Shown: positions 1 to 8,394, counted from the first letter of the stretch. The stretch: 64,000 nucleotides of DNA from Propionibacteriaceae bacterium ZF39 (GCA_039565995.1 CP154795.1:1302001-1366000), one strand, 5' to 3'. Notes: generated from the sequence alone by a model not told the origin. Translations and numbers: made by a program.

Positions 1-216
1 CTTGGGCGGAGAGGCGGGCGCGACCCGCGTACGCTCCTCGGGCGGGGGCTGGGCAATCCGCGTTCGCTCGGCCGGCTCGGGCTCACCGAATGAGGCCCGC
101 CTGCGGCCGGACGCATCGCCGGAGGAGCGGGATCGATCGTCGGCGGAGGGCTGACCCTCGCCCCTGTCGGGGGACCGATAGAGCCAGTCCATGTCGTCGT
201 CGCGGCCGGATGCCAT
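1..216 (-). CDS. N-terminus of a probable LCP-family (LytR-CpsA-Psr) protein, partial
   Basis: The reading frame opens with ATG at 216 and runs uninterrupted off the left edge, giving 72 residues beginning MASGRDDDMDWLYRSPD. The rest is a polar, Pro/Arg/Glu-rich cytoplasmic stretch with no membrane segment yet. An acidic start followed by a DWLYR-type motif is what I recall at the N-terminus of actinobacterial LCP phosphotransferases, which attach glycopolymers to peptidoglycan, and a complete LCP gene lies divergently next door. The catalytic domain is outside the window, so the family call is inference; that the frame is coding is more secure. Confidence 0.5.
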   Translation of the reverse strand, partial: MASGRDDDMDWLYRSPDRGEGQPSADDRSRSSGDASGRRRASFGEPEPAERTRIAQPPPEERTRVAPASPPK

Positions 217-432
217 GGCTCAAAGGTACTCAGTCGTCGGTCTCCGGGCACTTCCTCGTGCAGCGCGCGTCGGCCTGCCCCGGATCACCCCCGGGGCTCA
301 CAGCCGTCGGCGTGGCGTCCCGCGTCGTCCGGTGCGGGGGATCCATACTGAATCGACGATTCTCGGCGTGGTTCCGACAAGCTCCACCACGAGGGTCACC
401 TTCCCCACCAGCAGTAACGAAAGGCCCGTCCC
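217..432. promoter_or_regulatory. Divergent intergenic region between two LCP-type genes
   Basis: These 216 bases separate two divergent starts and must carry both promoters. I see no clean -35/-10 pair, no strong palindrome and no convincing small gene. A weak AAAGG about 10 bases before the GTG at 433 is the only ribosome-binding-site candidate for the right-hand gene. Confidence 0.4.
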
Positions 433-2010
433 GTGGCTGAAACCCGGACCGATCGCCACCTGCCCGGCAGCACCACCACTCGCCGTCCTCCCGACTATCG
501 TCCTCGGGCTCAGGTGCGCAGCGAGCGGCTGCGGCTGGGTCGTGGCCTCGGACGGGTCCTGATGACCCTGCTGGTGCCGGGATCGGCCCAACTGCTCGGC
601 AGGGACAAGCGCATCGGTCGCTGGGCGATCCGCATCTGGGCCGGACTGATCCTGACCGTCATCGCCTGGTTCCTGCTGCTCCTGGTCAACCGTGGCGCGG
701 CCGTCGCGGTCATCACGTTCAAGCCCGTGACCGTTCTCATCGCCGCTGCGCTGGCGTTGGGCGGCGTCGCCTGGGGCGCGCTGCTGCTGCACGCGTGGAA
801 GCTGTCCAACCCGGTCGCCCTGGCTCCGCGCCACCGCCTCGGGTTCGGGGCCGTGAGCGTCGCGCTCGCGCTCGCGCTCTCCGGCACCGGCCTCGCCTCG
901 GCATCGGTCGTCAACGCCCAGGGCGACTTCATCGGCAGCGTCTTCGCCGGCGGGGGAGACACACAGGTCAAGGACGGTCGCTACAACATCCTGCTGATGG
1001 GTGGTGACGCCGGCAACGGCCGGGAGGGCCTGCGCCCCGACTCGCTCACGGTCGCCAGCATCGACGCACGCACCGGTGAAACCGTCCTGCTCTCGCTCCC
1101 GCGCAATCTCGAGGACTTCTCCTTCCCGGCATACTCGCCGATGACCCGCCTCTATCCCGACAAGTTCAGCTGCGCCAATCACGAGTGCATGCTCAACGCC
1201 GTCTATACGAAGGCGATGGAGAACAAGGGGCTCTATCCCGGCGTGAAGGACCCGGGCGCAGTGGCCACCGTCGAGGCCGTCGAATGGATCACGGGCCTGG
1301 ATGTGAACTACTACGTCCTCGTCGACCTCGATGGCTTCAAGGGCCTGATCGACGCCGTCGGCGGCATCAACATCGACATCCACAAGCCGGTCCCCGTGGG
1401 TGGCGGCTCGACCGACGTCGGCCGCTATATCCCCGCCGGCAAGGCCGTCCACCTCAACGGCCAGGACGCCCTCTGGTTCGCCCGCTCGCGGCACGACTCC
1501 AACGACTACGAGCGCATGGCGCGGCAGAAGTGCGTGATGTACGCCATGCTGAACCAGCTCGAGCCGCTCACCGTGGCGACGCGGTTCACGGAGATCGCGA
1601 ATGCCGGCAAGCAGATCATGGAAAGCAACATCCCGACGACCGAGACCGATCGACTGCTCGACCTGTCGCTCAAGGCGCGCGAGACCAAGATCAGCTCCGT
1701 ATCCTTCGTGCCCCCACTGATCTATCCGGGTGCGCCCGACTTCAATGTCATCCGCGCCACCGTGCGGGACCGAATCGCGGCCTTCGAGGCAGGCAGTGCC
1801 ACCCCCTCGGCCGAACCGGCTGCGCCCGCCCCGGCGGAGACCGCGGCCGAGCCGACCCCGGAACCGACGGCGACCGCCACGACCAGGCGAGGCGCGCGGA
1901 CGGCCAAGCCGTCACCGACACCGACCCAGACCCGACCCCCGGCACCTGCGCCGGCCGCCACCAACCCGGCCGACACGAGCGACCTCTCCGTCGTCTGCCA
2001 GGCGGCCTGA
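433..2010 (+). CDS. LCP-family glycopolymer-peptidoglycan phosphotransferase
   Basis: This 525-residue protein belongs to the LytR-CpsA-Psr family, which transfers undecaprenyl-phosphate-linked polymers to peptidoglycan outside the membrane. A basic cytoplasmic N-terminus is followed by about three hydrophobic segments (roughly residues 43-150). The LCP domain starts near residue 180 with NILLMGGD, then LRPDSLTVASI, LLSLPRN and later WFARSRHDSNDYERMARQ, which holds the conserved Arg/Asp residues that bind pyrophosphate. The last 90 residues are Ala/Pro/Thr-rich and probably cell-wall spanning. The position next to glycosyltransferase, TIGR03089 and GDP-mannose genes matches Rv3267 of mycobacteria. 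GTG is the start; no upstream start keeps the frame sensibly. Confidence 0.9.
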   Translation: MAETRTDRHLPGSTTTRRPPDYRPRAQVRSERLRLGRGLGRVLMTLLVPGSAQLLGRDKRIGRWAIRIWAGLILTVIAWFLLLLVNRGAAVAVITFKPVTVLIAAALALGGVAWGALLLHAWKLSNPVALAPRHRLGFGAVSVALALALSGTGLASASVVNAQGDFIGSVFAGGGDTQVKDGRYNILLMGGDAGNGREGLRPDSLTVASIDARTGETVLLSLPRNLEDFSFPAYSPMTRLYPDKFSCANHECMLNAVYTKAMENKGLYPGVKDPGAVATVEAVEWITGLDVNYYVLVDLDGFKGLIDAVGGINIDIHKPVPVGGGSTDVGRYIPAGKAVHLNGQDALWFARSRHDSNDYERMARQKCVMYAMLNQLEPLTVATRFTEIANAGKQIMESNIPTTETDRLLDLSLKARETKISSVSFVPPLIYPGAPDFNVIRATVRDRIAAFEAGSATPSAEPAAPAPAETAAEPTPEPTATATTRRGARTAKPSPTPTQTRPPAPAPAATNPADTSDLSVVCQAA

Positions 2011-2024
2011 CGGCCGGTCGGCCT

Positions 2025-2091
2025 GTCGACCGGTCTGCCTGACGACCAGAAGACCTGTCGGAGCGTCAGGTCAGTGGCGCGACCGGTCGAC
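2025..2091. terminator. Nested inverted repeat between convergent genes, probable bidirectional terminator
   Basis: An outer perfect 11-bp pair (GTCGACCGGTC at 2025-2035, GACCGGTCGAC at 2081-2091) encloses an inner 7-bp pair (CCTGACG at 2038-2044, CGTCAGG at 2064-2070). It sits between the stop of the LCP gene and the end of the convergent glycosyltransferase gene, overlapping the last codons of the latter. There is no T-tract, as is usual in high-GC actinobacteria. Confidence 0.55.
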
Positions 2092-3117
2092 GGTCTGACC
2101 GCCGCCGCGGGTGACACCCGACAGGAAGCCCGCGCCCCAGCTGAGGTGCATGGTGGCGATCACTTCGGCGAGGAGGGCCTTCTGACGCGCAGAGCCCTCT
2201 TCTCGGCCCGCCACGAGGGCGAGGAAGCCGGCGTACGCCAACGGCACCAGGTGAGCGGCCCGCAGGACGCGCGTCGGGCCGCGGAGCGGGCGTACGCGAT
2301 CAACCGTCGCCACCGCCGCACTCGCACCCAGGCCGGCCACGAGCGCAGGCGGCGCGAAGAACCGCAGCGGTGTGCGGGTGGCCAGACCGCGCACGAGGTC
2401 GCCACGCCAGACCCCGGTGGACCAGAACTGCTTGGAAAGACGCTTGCGTGTGTCCCGCGGCCAGTAGGTCACGCGCAGCTCGGGGGTGAACCAGACCAGA
2501 TAGCCGCGCTCGCGGATGCGCAGGTTGAGCTCCCAGTCCTCCCCACGGCGTACCGACTCGTCATAGCCACCGACCTCGGTCAGGATCTCGCGCCGGAAGA
2601 TGCCCAGATAGGCGGACTCGCACTCCCCGGCCTCGGTGCCGCCGTGATAGGCGCCGCCGCCGAGGCCGAGCGGCGAGTTGTACGCCCGCGCCACCGCGGA
2701 CTGATAGGGGCCGCGACCGGTGGCCGCCATGATGCCGCCGCAGTTGGCCGCCCCGGTCGTCCGCAGCGTTTCGACCCCGGTGCGGGCATACCCCGGCGGG
2801 ATCTCCGAGTGGGCGTCGACGCGGATGACCACCGGGTTGCGCGAGGCAGCGATCGCCAGATTGAGCGCGACGGGGATGTGAGCGACGGGATTGTGGACCA
2901 GCCGGAGCCTCGGCTCGGTCGCAGCCAGTTGCTCAGCCAGCTCGGTCGTGCCGTCGTTGGAGGGCCCCAGGGCCAAAACGAGCTCGGTCTCCCCGGGATA
3001 GTCCTGACCGAGCACCGCAGCCACGGCATCGGCCAGATAGGGCCGCTCGTTGAGGACCGGCATCACGAAGGACACTGCCGGCCAGGTGCCCTCCGGCCAC
3101 GTGAGAAGAATCGTCAC
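2071..3117 (-). CDS. Family 2 glycosyltransferase, ExoA-like
   Basis: This 348-residue protein has a GT-A fold near its N-terminus: VSFVMPVLNERPYL (about residues 16-29), VIRVDAHSEIPPGY containing the DxD-like metal site, and GYDESVRRGEDWELNLRIRERGY, the family 2 acceptor/base motif. The C-terminal third is hydrophobic and may dock on the membrane, so a sugar is probably transferred to a lipid or polymer precursor. The GTG start overlaps the stop of the upstream TIGR03089 gene by four bases (GTGA), indicating co-transcription and translational coupling. The position beside LCP and GDP-mannose genes suggests cell-wall polysaccharide synthesis; donor and acceptor cannot be told from sequence. 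Confidence 0.85.
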   Translation of the reverse strand: MTILLTWPEGTWPAVSFVMPVLNERPYLADAVAAVLGQDYPGETELVLALGPSNDGTTELAEQLAATEPRLRLVHNPVAHIPVALNLAIAASRNPVVIRVDAHSEIPPGYARTGVETLRTTGAANCGGIMAATGRGPYQSAVARAYNSPLGLGGGAYHGGTEAGECESAYLGIFRREILTEVGGYDESVRRGEDWELNLRIRERGYLVWFTPELRVTYWPRDTRKRLSKQFWSTGVWRGDLVRGLATRTPLRFFAPPALVAGLGASAAVATVDRVRPLRGPTRVLRAAHLVPLAYAGFLALVAGREEGSARQKALLAEVIATMHLSWGAGFLSGVTRGGGQTVDRSRH

Positions 3118-3791
3118 GCGTCCACCCTCTCGCTTTCGGCGATCCGCGCCAAAGCGGTGTCGGACACGTCACATGCGATCACGCTCGAGCCCCCGCCCAG
3201 CAGGGGCCCGATGAGGCAGGCGTGCGCTGCGGCCCACGCATCCTCGGGATCGCGCACGAGGACGCGTCGCGACTGGGGTGCGTCGGTGGTGAGCTGCGCG
3301 AACGAGAGCGTACGCCCGGCCACGTCCCAGGCCCGGTCGTCCGGCGAGTCCGGTCCCGAGCCGAACCAGGCATCGGGTTGGGCGAGGGCGAGGGTGGAGA
3401 AATCGGACCAGCCCTCGGGCAGTCCTCGCAGGCCGAGGCCGAGCGGATGCAGCGAACAGGCCAGCGCCGGGCCGGCAGGCACCCCTTCGGGATCCGGCCC
3501 CGTGACCACCAGATCGCCCTCCGAATCGACCACCGTCAGGCCGGCCTGCCAGGTCGCCATCACCCAGACGAGCGTCATCCAGTGGCCGGGATGGTCGGCA
3601 GCGACCTGCAGCTCGACCCGGTCGCCGGGATCCAGCCCCAGTTCGTCGGTCAGCAGGTTGGCGGTCTTGGCAACCCAGTTGGCGAACGACCGGGCCGACA
3701 GCTCGGTCCGATCCTCGGCCCGATAGTGCGTCAGGAAGGGCGTCGAGCCATCGCGGGCCGCCCGATCAAGGAGGTGTTCATGGAGCAGCAC
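3114..3791 (-). CDS. TIGR03089 family protein (acyl-CoA-synthetase-like N-terminal fragment family)
   Basis: The 225-residue product reads VLLHEHLLDRAARDGSTPFL, then ELSARSFANWVAKTANLL and DPGDRVELQVAADHPGHWM, resembling the first part of AMP-forming acyl-CoA synthetases but ending before the ATP-binding and C-terminal domains. This short form is the actinobacterial TIGR03089 family (Rv3268 in M. tuberculosis), of unknown function. The GTG at 3791 is chosen because it begins the family homology and leaves room for the divergent manC promoter; the frame stays open upstream, so a slightly longer protein is possible. It is the first gene of a two-gene unit with the glycosyltransferase. Confidence 0.8.
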   Translation of the reverse strand: MLLHEHLLDRAARDGSTPFLTHYRAEDRTELSARSFANWVAKTANLLTDELGLDPGDRVELQVAADHPGHWMTLVWVMATWQAGLTVVDSEGDLVVTGPDPEGVPAGPALACSLHPLGLGLRGLPEGWSDFSTLALAQPDAWFGSGPDSPDDRAWDVAGRTLSFAQLTTDAPQSRRVLVRDPEDAWAAAHACLIGPLLGGGSSVIACDVSDTALARIAESERVDA

Positions 3792-3833
3792 GCCGTCAGC
3801 ATAGGCGGCCCGGAGATGGCTAGGGTGAGCCGC

Positions 3834-4919
3834 ATGCGTTACGTGGTCATCATGGCCGGCGGGTCCGGCAAGCGACTCTGGCCGTTGTCGCGACAGGGCA
3901 CCCCCAAGCAGATGCTCCCCCTGGTGGGCGACACGAGTCTGTTGCGAATGGCCTTCGACCGAGTCGTCGATGTCGTCGGTGCCGATCACGTCTGGGTGTG
4001 CACGGGCGCTGCCTATGCCGACACCGTGCGCGCCGAATTGCCCGAGCTGCCGGAGGCCAACATCCTCGGTGAGCCGGTCGGCCGTGACTCGCTGAACGCC
4101 GTCGCCTGGCCCGCTGCCGTCCTGGCTGCGCAGGATCCCGACGCTGTCGTCGCGATGGTGACCGCCGACCAGATCATGCAGCCGGTCGAGGCCTTCCAGG
4201 ACGCGTTGCGGACCGGATTCGAGGTGGCCGAGGCCGACGCCACGGCGCTCGTCACCTTCGGCGTGGTTCCCAACACACCCCACACGGGCTATGGCTATCT
4301 CCATCGCGGTGCCGGTGTCGAGGGCCAGACCGAGGTTTTCGAAGTGCTGGAGTTCAAGGAGAAGCCCGACCGCGCCACGGCCGAGAGCTATGTCTCCTCG
4401 GGCGAGTACTGGTGGAACGCCGGCATGTTCGTCTGGCGCGCGACCACCCTTCTTGCTCAGCTCGAGGTGCTGGTGCCCGAATGCCACGCGGGTGTGCTCG
4501 AGCTGGCGGCCGAGCCCGACAAGCTCGAGGAGATCTTCCCGACCCTGCCGCGTATCTCGGTGGACTACGCGATCATGGAGCCCGCCTCCCAGGGCCGCGG
4601 CACCCAGGGCACGCACGTCGTCGCCGTCCGGCTGCCCATCACCTGGCATGACGTGGGCGGTTTCCCCTCGCTCGCCGAACACCTGCCGCGTGATGCCGAC
4701 GGCAATGCCGTCGAGGGCGAGTCGCTGTTGCTCGATGCGCGCGACAACCTGGTCATCAACAAGACCGATGACGGTTCGGTCATCGCCGTGCTGGGCATGA
4801 CCGACACGATCGTCGTGCGCAGCGGCAACGTCACCCTCGTCTGCCCGGTCGATCAGGCCGAGCGCATCAAGGAGCTCGTGGGCAAGGCATCCGAGGAGCT
4901 CGGGTCGGCGTACGCCTGA
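3834..4919 (+). CDS. manC: Mannose-1-phosphate guanylyltransferase
   Basis: This enzyme makes GDP-mannose from GTP and mannose-1-phosphate, the donor for mannosylated lipids, glycans and proteins. The 361-residue protein opens with MRYVVIMAGGSGKRLWPLSR, the nucleotidyltransferase signature GGxGxRLWPLSR, followed by PKQMLPL. Later come GYGYLHRG, FKEKPDRATAESYV and YWWNAGMFVWRA, all typical of GDP-mannose pyrophosphorylases. It lacks the C-terminal isomerase domain of bifunctional ManC/AlgA. The ATG at 3834 lies seven bases after a TAGGGT -10 element (3821-3826), so the mRNA is probably leaderless. The frame extends upstream but without homology. With manB at 14 kb it supplies the mannose donor for the region. 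Confidence 0.95.
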   Translation: MRYVVIMAGGSGKRLWPLSRQGTPKQMLPLVGDTSLLRMAFDRVVDVVGADHVWVCTGAAYADTVRAELPELPEANILGEPVGRDSLNAVAWPAAVLAAQDPDAVVAMVTADQIMQPVEAFQDALRTGFEVAEADATALVTFGVVPNTPHTGYGYLHRGAGVEGQTEVFEVLEFKEKPDRATAESYVSSGEYWWNAGMFVWRATTLLAQLEVLVPECHAGVLELAAEPDKLEEIFPTLPRISVDYAIMEPASQGRGTQGTHVVAVRLPITWHDVGGFPSLAEHLPRDADGNAVEGESLLLDARDNLVINKTDDGSVIAVLGMTDTIVVRSGNVTLVCPVDQAERIKELVGKASEELGSAYA

Positions 4920-4927
4920 TCCCGCAG

Positions 4928-4944
4928 AATTTGCGGCGCAAATT
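4928..4944. repeat. 17-bp palindrome AATTTGCG-g-CGCAAATT between convergent genes
   Basis: The two 8-bp arms match perfectly around a single central base, nine bases after the manC stop and before the convergent fbiB-type gene ends. With loop formation the stem would be about 6 bp, a weak bidirectional terminator; alternatively it is a protein site. No T-run follows. Confidence 0.4.
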
Positions 4945-5000
4945 GGGCGTGGCCTCCGCCACTGGGGCCGATGCTCCGGGAGACCGGATCTGGCCGCAGA

Positions 5001-5888
5001 TTATGCCGATTTCGACGGAGCAACCGCGTTGAGCAGCCGGCGGATCCAGTCATGGTCCGCCTCAGCGGCGTCGGCGGTGATTGCAGCCACAAGCGCGTCA
5101 CCGTCGAGTCCGACCACGTCCGCGTAGCGCTCCGACTGACCCGTCGCCTTCAGGATCGCGTCGAGCACGGCCTCGCGTCGCCCCAACCGGAAGAAGTCCT
5201 TCGACTCCTCGCGGAGCAGGGGAGCCGAGGCGCCGTCGTCGTCGGTGACGAGGTGGGCCAGTCCCCGTACCACCGCCACCGGCCGCCCGCCCAGCTTGGT
5301 CTTGGCCAGGTCGGCTGCTGCGGCCAGTTCGTCGGCCACCGCGATCTCGGTCACCCGCAGGTCGTTGCCGAACGGGTCGGTGCGCCCGATGTGCGAATCG
5401 ATCGCCACGACCCCTGCCAGGCCGATGGTCAGGTCGGTCTGCCCGGTGCGCCAGGCGCGGCCGGCGGTGTCCGAGATAAGTACGCCGAGTCGCAGCCCGG
5501 TCGCGTCGGCCAGCCGGCGGCGGATTCCGCGCGCCGAGGCATCCGGGTCGACGGGGAGCAGCAACGCCGAACCGGGTTCGACATTGGACGTGTCGATGCC
5601 CGCCGCCGCATGGACGAGACCGAGCCGGTGCTCGACGATCACCGTGTCCCCGCGACGCGCCACGATGCGACGGGATTCGGTCGCGCGGGCCGCCTGCCGA
5701 TCGTCCACATCGATCACCCGGCCCTCCGCTTTCGACACCACCTTGGAGGTGACCACGAGGATGTCGCCGTCGCGCAGAGGGCCGGCGTGGTGGGCGTCCA
5801 CAGCGGCAAGGATCAGCGCCGGCAGGTCGGCACCGGGAGTGACCCCCGGAATCCCCCTCGGGGCGAAGATCTCGATCGTGTCGCTCAC
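5001..5888 (-). CDS. cofE: Coenzyme F420-0:L-glutamate ligase, single-domain form
   Basis: This 295-residue protein adds glutamate to F420-0 using GTP. It begins IEIFAPRGIPGVTPGADLPALI, continues DGDILVVTSKVVSKAEGRVI and contains GVLISDTAGRAWRTGQTDLTIG, all characteristic of the CofE family. Mycobacterial FbiB (about 450 residues) has an added C-terminal nitroreductase-like domain that is absent here. Its GTG start overlaps the cofD/fbiA stop by four bases, so the two are translationally coupled, as in the Rv3261-Rv3262 pair. The remaining F420 genes (fbiC, fbiD) are not in the window. The 3' end faces manC. Confidence 0.93.
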   Translation of the reverse strand: MSDTIEIFAPRGIPGVTPGADLPALILAAVDAHHAGPLRDGDILVVTSKVVSKAEGRVIDVDDRQAARATESRRIVARRGDTVIVEHRLGLVHAAAGIDTSNVEPGSALLLPVDPDASARGIRRRLADATGLRLGVLISDTAGRAWRTGQTDLTIGLAGVVAIDSHIGRTDPFGNDLRVTEIAVADELAAAADLAKTKLGGRPVAVVRGLAHLVTDDDGASAPLLREESKDFFRLGRREAVLDAILKATGQSERYADVVGLDGDALVAAITADAAEADHDWIRRLLNAVAPSKSA

Positions 5889-6868
5889 GACGCGAACTCC
5901 ACACCGGCGCGGATGAACTCGGCCGTCGCTTCGGGGGACGTCATCAGCAGCGGCACCACGAGCGTGGGCAGGCCCGCCCGCTCGACCCCGACCACCTCGG
6001 CCTCGTCGCGACTGTCCACGACCCAGGCGTCGAGGATGCCGCCGGGGGAGCGGCGCGTGCCGTAGTGCCGGCCGACAGCACCCGCCGTGACCTCCACCCC
6101 GATGGCCGGCAGCAACCGATGCGCCATGCCGAGGACGGGGGAGCCCCCGAGGATGCCCGAGAAGCCGATCACGCGGGCCGGAGTCGCGCGCAGTGCCGGG
6201 CGTACGCCGCGGGTCGCGAGAATCGGGCCGATCGACACGACCGGATTGGACGGCCCGACCAACACGAGATCGGCGGCGGTGAGGGCCTCGGACACCTCCT
6301 GCGTGGCGGTGGCGTCGTCGATGCCGACCTGCACGATGTCGAGGACCTCGGGCTCGGCGTGGTGGCGTACCCAGAATTCCTGGAAGTGCATCGCCCGCCG
6401 TCCCGAGGGCGCATCGGGATCGACGACAACGACGTGGGTCTCGACCCGGCCGTCGGTCATGGGCAGGACGTGCAGAGCCGGATCGGTGATCCAGCGGGTC
6501 GCCAGGGCGGCGGTGATCTCGGTCGACGTGGCGCCGGCCGCCACCAACTGGGTGCGGACCAGGTGGGTCGCGATGTCGCGGTCGCCGAGGGCGAACCAGG
6601 TCGGCTCGACGCGATAGTCCTTCAGCTCCGCCATGATCGACCAGGTCTCGTCGGCGCGGCCCCAGCCCTTGTCGGGGTCGATGCCGTCGCCGAGCGCATA
6701 CAGCATCGTGTCGATATCGGGACAGATGCGCAGGCCGTGCAGGGTCACATCGTCAGCGGTGTTCACGATCACGTCGATGCGGGCGTCGGGATAAGCCGCG
6801 CGGACGCCGCGGACGAAACGGGAGCCGCCGACCCCACCGGCGAGGACAGCGATACGTCGAGGATTCAC
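5885..6868 (-). CDS. fbiA: 2-phospho-L-lactate transferase (F420 biosynthesis)
   Basis: CofD/FbiA joins the activated lactate or enolpyruvate phosphate moiety to the deazaflavin Fo, giving (dehydro-)F420-0. The 327-residue protein starts RRIAVLAGGVGGSRFVRGV, the glycine-rich nucleotide site, followed by VIVNTADDVTLHGLRICPDIDTMLYAL and WFALGDRDIATHLVRT, strong family signatures. GTG at 6868 is the start; the next gene downstream (cofE) overlaps its stop. The divergent partner is a membrane protein from 6957. Both F420 genes together show this organism uses deazaflavin redox chemistry. Confidence 0.95.
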   Translation of the reverse strand: MNPRRIAVLAGGVGGSRFVRGVRAAYPDARIDVIVNTADDVTLHGLRICPDIDTMLYALGDGIDPDKGWGRADETWSIMAELKDYRVEPTWFALGDRDIATHLVRTQLVAAGATSTEITAALATRWITDPALHVLPMTDGRVETHVVVVDPDAPSGRRAMHFQEFWVRHHAEPEVLDIVQVGIDDATATQEVSEALTAADLVLVGPSNPVVSIGPILATRGVRPALRATPARVIGFSGILGGSPVLGMAHRLLPAIGVEVTAGAVGRHYGTRRSPGGILDAWVVDSRDEAEVVGVERAGLPTLVVPLLMTSPEATAEFIRAGVEFAS

Positions 6869-6956
6869 CGGGCCAGTGTGTCAGGGCCGGTAGCCGTGCC
6901 CGAATCTGCGCCGGATCGCTAGCCTGACCATGAACCCTGTCTGCGAGGAGCCCACC

Positions 6957-7853
6957 ATGGCGATGACCGTCTGGAAGCGACTGACCGTGGCGATGGCGAT
7001 CGGAGTGATCGTCACGCTCGTGCTCACGACCGTGCAAGGCGCGCTGCTGTTCGTGCGCGCCGCCGGAGCGGATGCCGGAGTGGACGGATCTGCCCTCGCC
7101 ATCCGGGTGACGACCTATCCGGCCTGGCTCGCCGTCGCGCTGGTCGCGGTCGTCGGGGCCGCGGTGCTGTGGGCGCAGGCCGGCCGCGCGCTGACCGTGA
7201 TCGCCCTGGTCGTGGCCACCCTCAGCCTGCTCGCGCAGCTCGGATTCTGGGTCTATCGCGCATCGACGGTGCTGCAGCTCGTCGACGGGTTGGGCCTGGT
7301 CACCGAGATCGTGCAGCTGCTGGCCGCGATCGTGCTGCCGATCGTGTCGATCGTCGTCCTGGTACGCCTGCTCGCTGCCCCGCGGGCAGCGACCGCGCCG
7401 GCGGCTCTCCCCGCGGCTGAGCCCGAGCCTGCCGCGGGGGCGCCGGTGTGGAAGCCCGACCAGGCGTCGGGTGTCCACTGGCAGACCGCCGGTGCTGCGG
7501 CGTCGGGGGCCGCGGCCCAGAACTGGGGCCGACCGGGGGAGCGGGGTGGGTGGGCCGCCGGTTCTGCTCCCACCGCCGGAGCTCTGCCCGCGGGCCCCTC
7601 GAGCCGACCCGGCAGCGGAGCGACGGACGAATCCGCCCTGGCGACGCCGGGAACGCCCCAGCCGGTGCATCAGCCGCGGCAGCCGGAAACGTTCGGCCCG
7701 CAGGCGCTGGCCCAGCAATACGGTTCGGCAACGCCTGACTCGGCGAGGCCCGAGTCGGCGAGGGGGGAGGCGCCCGCTATCACGCCGGAGGGCCGCCGGG
7801 AGCCACCGCGATGGACTCCGCTGGACCGATCTTCCGGGCAGGACCCCTCCTAG
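6957..7853 (+). CDS. Hypothetical membrane protein with Pro/Ala-rich tail
   Basis: I do not recognise a named family. The 298-residue product has four predicted membrane helices in its first 145 residues (after MAMTVWKRL, then around 40-65, 70-95 and 115-140) and a long C-terminal tail rich in Ala, Pro, Gly and Glu that is probably disordered. ATG at 6957 is preferred over the in-frame ATG at 6930 because GAGGAG lies seven bases upstream; a TAGCCT element at about 6920 suggests transcription starts near 6930, leaving a short leader. It sits between F420 genes and whiB2. The function is unknown. Confidence 0.7.
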   Translation: MAMTVWKRLTVAMAIGVIVTLVLTTVQGALLFVRAAGADAGVDGSALAIRVTTYPAWLAVALVAVVGAAVLWAQAGRALTVIALVVATLSLLAQLGFWVYRASTVLQLVDGLGLVTEIVQLLAAIVLPIVSIVVLVRLLAAPRAATAPAALPAAEPEPAAGAPVWKPDQASGVHWQTAGAAASGAAAQNWGRPGERGGWAAGSAPTAGALPAGPSSRPGSGATDESALATPGTPQPVHQPRQPETFGPQALAQQYGSATPDSARPESARGEAPAITPEGRREPPRWTPLDRSSGQDPS

Positions 7854-7916
7854 CCACGTGGAATCGGGCAAAACCCGCCCCGCAGCACTCTATTCCGAGC
7901 ATCTGACAATTTTGGC

Positions 7917-7946
7917 TTGACTTACTGGTAACCACATGGGTGTAAT
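7917..7946 (+). promoter_or_regulatory. Probable sigma-70-type promoter of whiB2
   Basis: TTGACT (7917-7922) and TGTAAT (7941-7946) are separated by 18 bases in an AT-richer stretch of an otherwise GC-rich region. Transcription would begin near 7953, leaving a leader of about 70 bases ending in a strong ribosome site (GAGGAGG, 8014-8020) four bases before the ATG. Unlike many genes here, whiB2 is therefore not leaderless. Confidence 0.6.
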
Positions 7947-8024
7947 TCCACCATCGTTATTCGGTCGGGACGATGGCGGCATCGCCCTTCTCGGCCCATA
8001 CCACGGATCGGGCGAGGAGGGGCG

Positions 8025-8291
8025 ATGTATGAACTGCTGACAGTGGTGACCAGCGAAGAAGAAGACGACGATGGCCTCGGGTGGCAGGAGCGCGCACTGT
8101 GCGCTCAGACCGATCCCGAGGCCTTCTTTCCGGAAAAGGGCGGTTCGACGCGCGAGGCCAAGAAGGTCTGCACGTCGTGCGAGGTGCGCAGTGAGTGCCT
8201 CGACTATGCGCTGGCCCATGACGAACGCTTCGGGATCTGGGGCGGACTCAGTGAGCGGGAGCGCCGCAAGCTGAAGAAGCGGGCAGTCTGA
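8025..8291 (+). CDS. whiB2: WhiB-family iron-sulfur transcriptional regulator, WhiB2/WhmD-like
   Basis: The 88-residue protein carries the four cluster-binding cysteines (C26, C49, C52, C58, with CTSCEVRSEC) and the GIWGG turn at 70-74, followed by a basic C-terminus (ERERRKLKKRAV) for DNA binding. WhiB proteins hold a [4Fe-4S] cluster and bind the principal sigma factor. Location between the F420 genes and the metallopeptidase/DUF3499/manB cluster matches whiB2 (Rv3260c), which controls septation in mycobacteria and sporulation septation in Streptomyces (whiB). The acidic N-terminal EEEDDD is usual. A strong ribosome site and a hairpin terminator flank it, so it is probably monocistronic. 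Confidence 0.93.
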   Translation: MYELLTVVTSEEEDDDGLGWQERALCAQTDPEAFFPEKGGSTREAKKVCTSCEVRSECLDYALAHDERFGIWGGLSERERRKLKKRAV

Positions 8292-8307
8292 CGGCGGATG
8301 GCTAACA

Positions 8308-8332
8308 TGAGGGGGCGTTGCACGCCCCCTCA
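8308..8332 (+). terminator. Hairpin terminator downstream of whiB2
   Basis: TGAGGGGGCG (8308-8317) and CGCCCCCTCA (8323-8332) form a perfect 10-bp, mostly G-C stem with a TTGCA loop, 17 bases after the whiB2 stop. There is no T-tract, as is common in actinobacterial terminators. Confidence 0.75.
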
Positions 8333-8394
8333 GCCGTCTCCGGCCGGCGGGCGAGCAGTCCGGACAGTCGGCGGGAGAGGGATAGAACACGCTC

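Noticed and set aside
90-440. Short plus-strand frames before the LCP gene
   Set aside because: They are Arg/Pro-rich shadows of the minus-strand LCP N-terminus and the divergent promoter region, with no ribosome site or homology.
3222-3833. A long N-terminal extension of manC
   Set aside because: The extension overlaps the TIGR03089 gene on the other strand and has no homology; the family start and the -10 element fix ATG at 3834.
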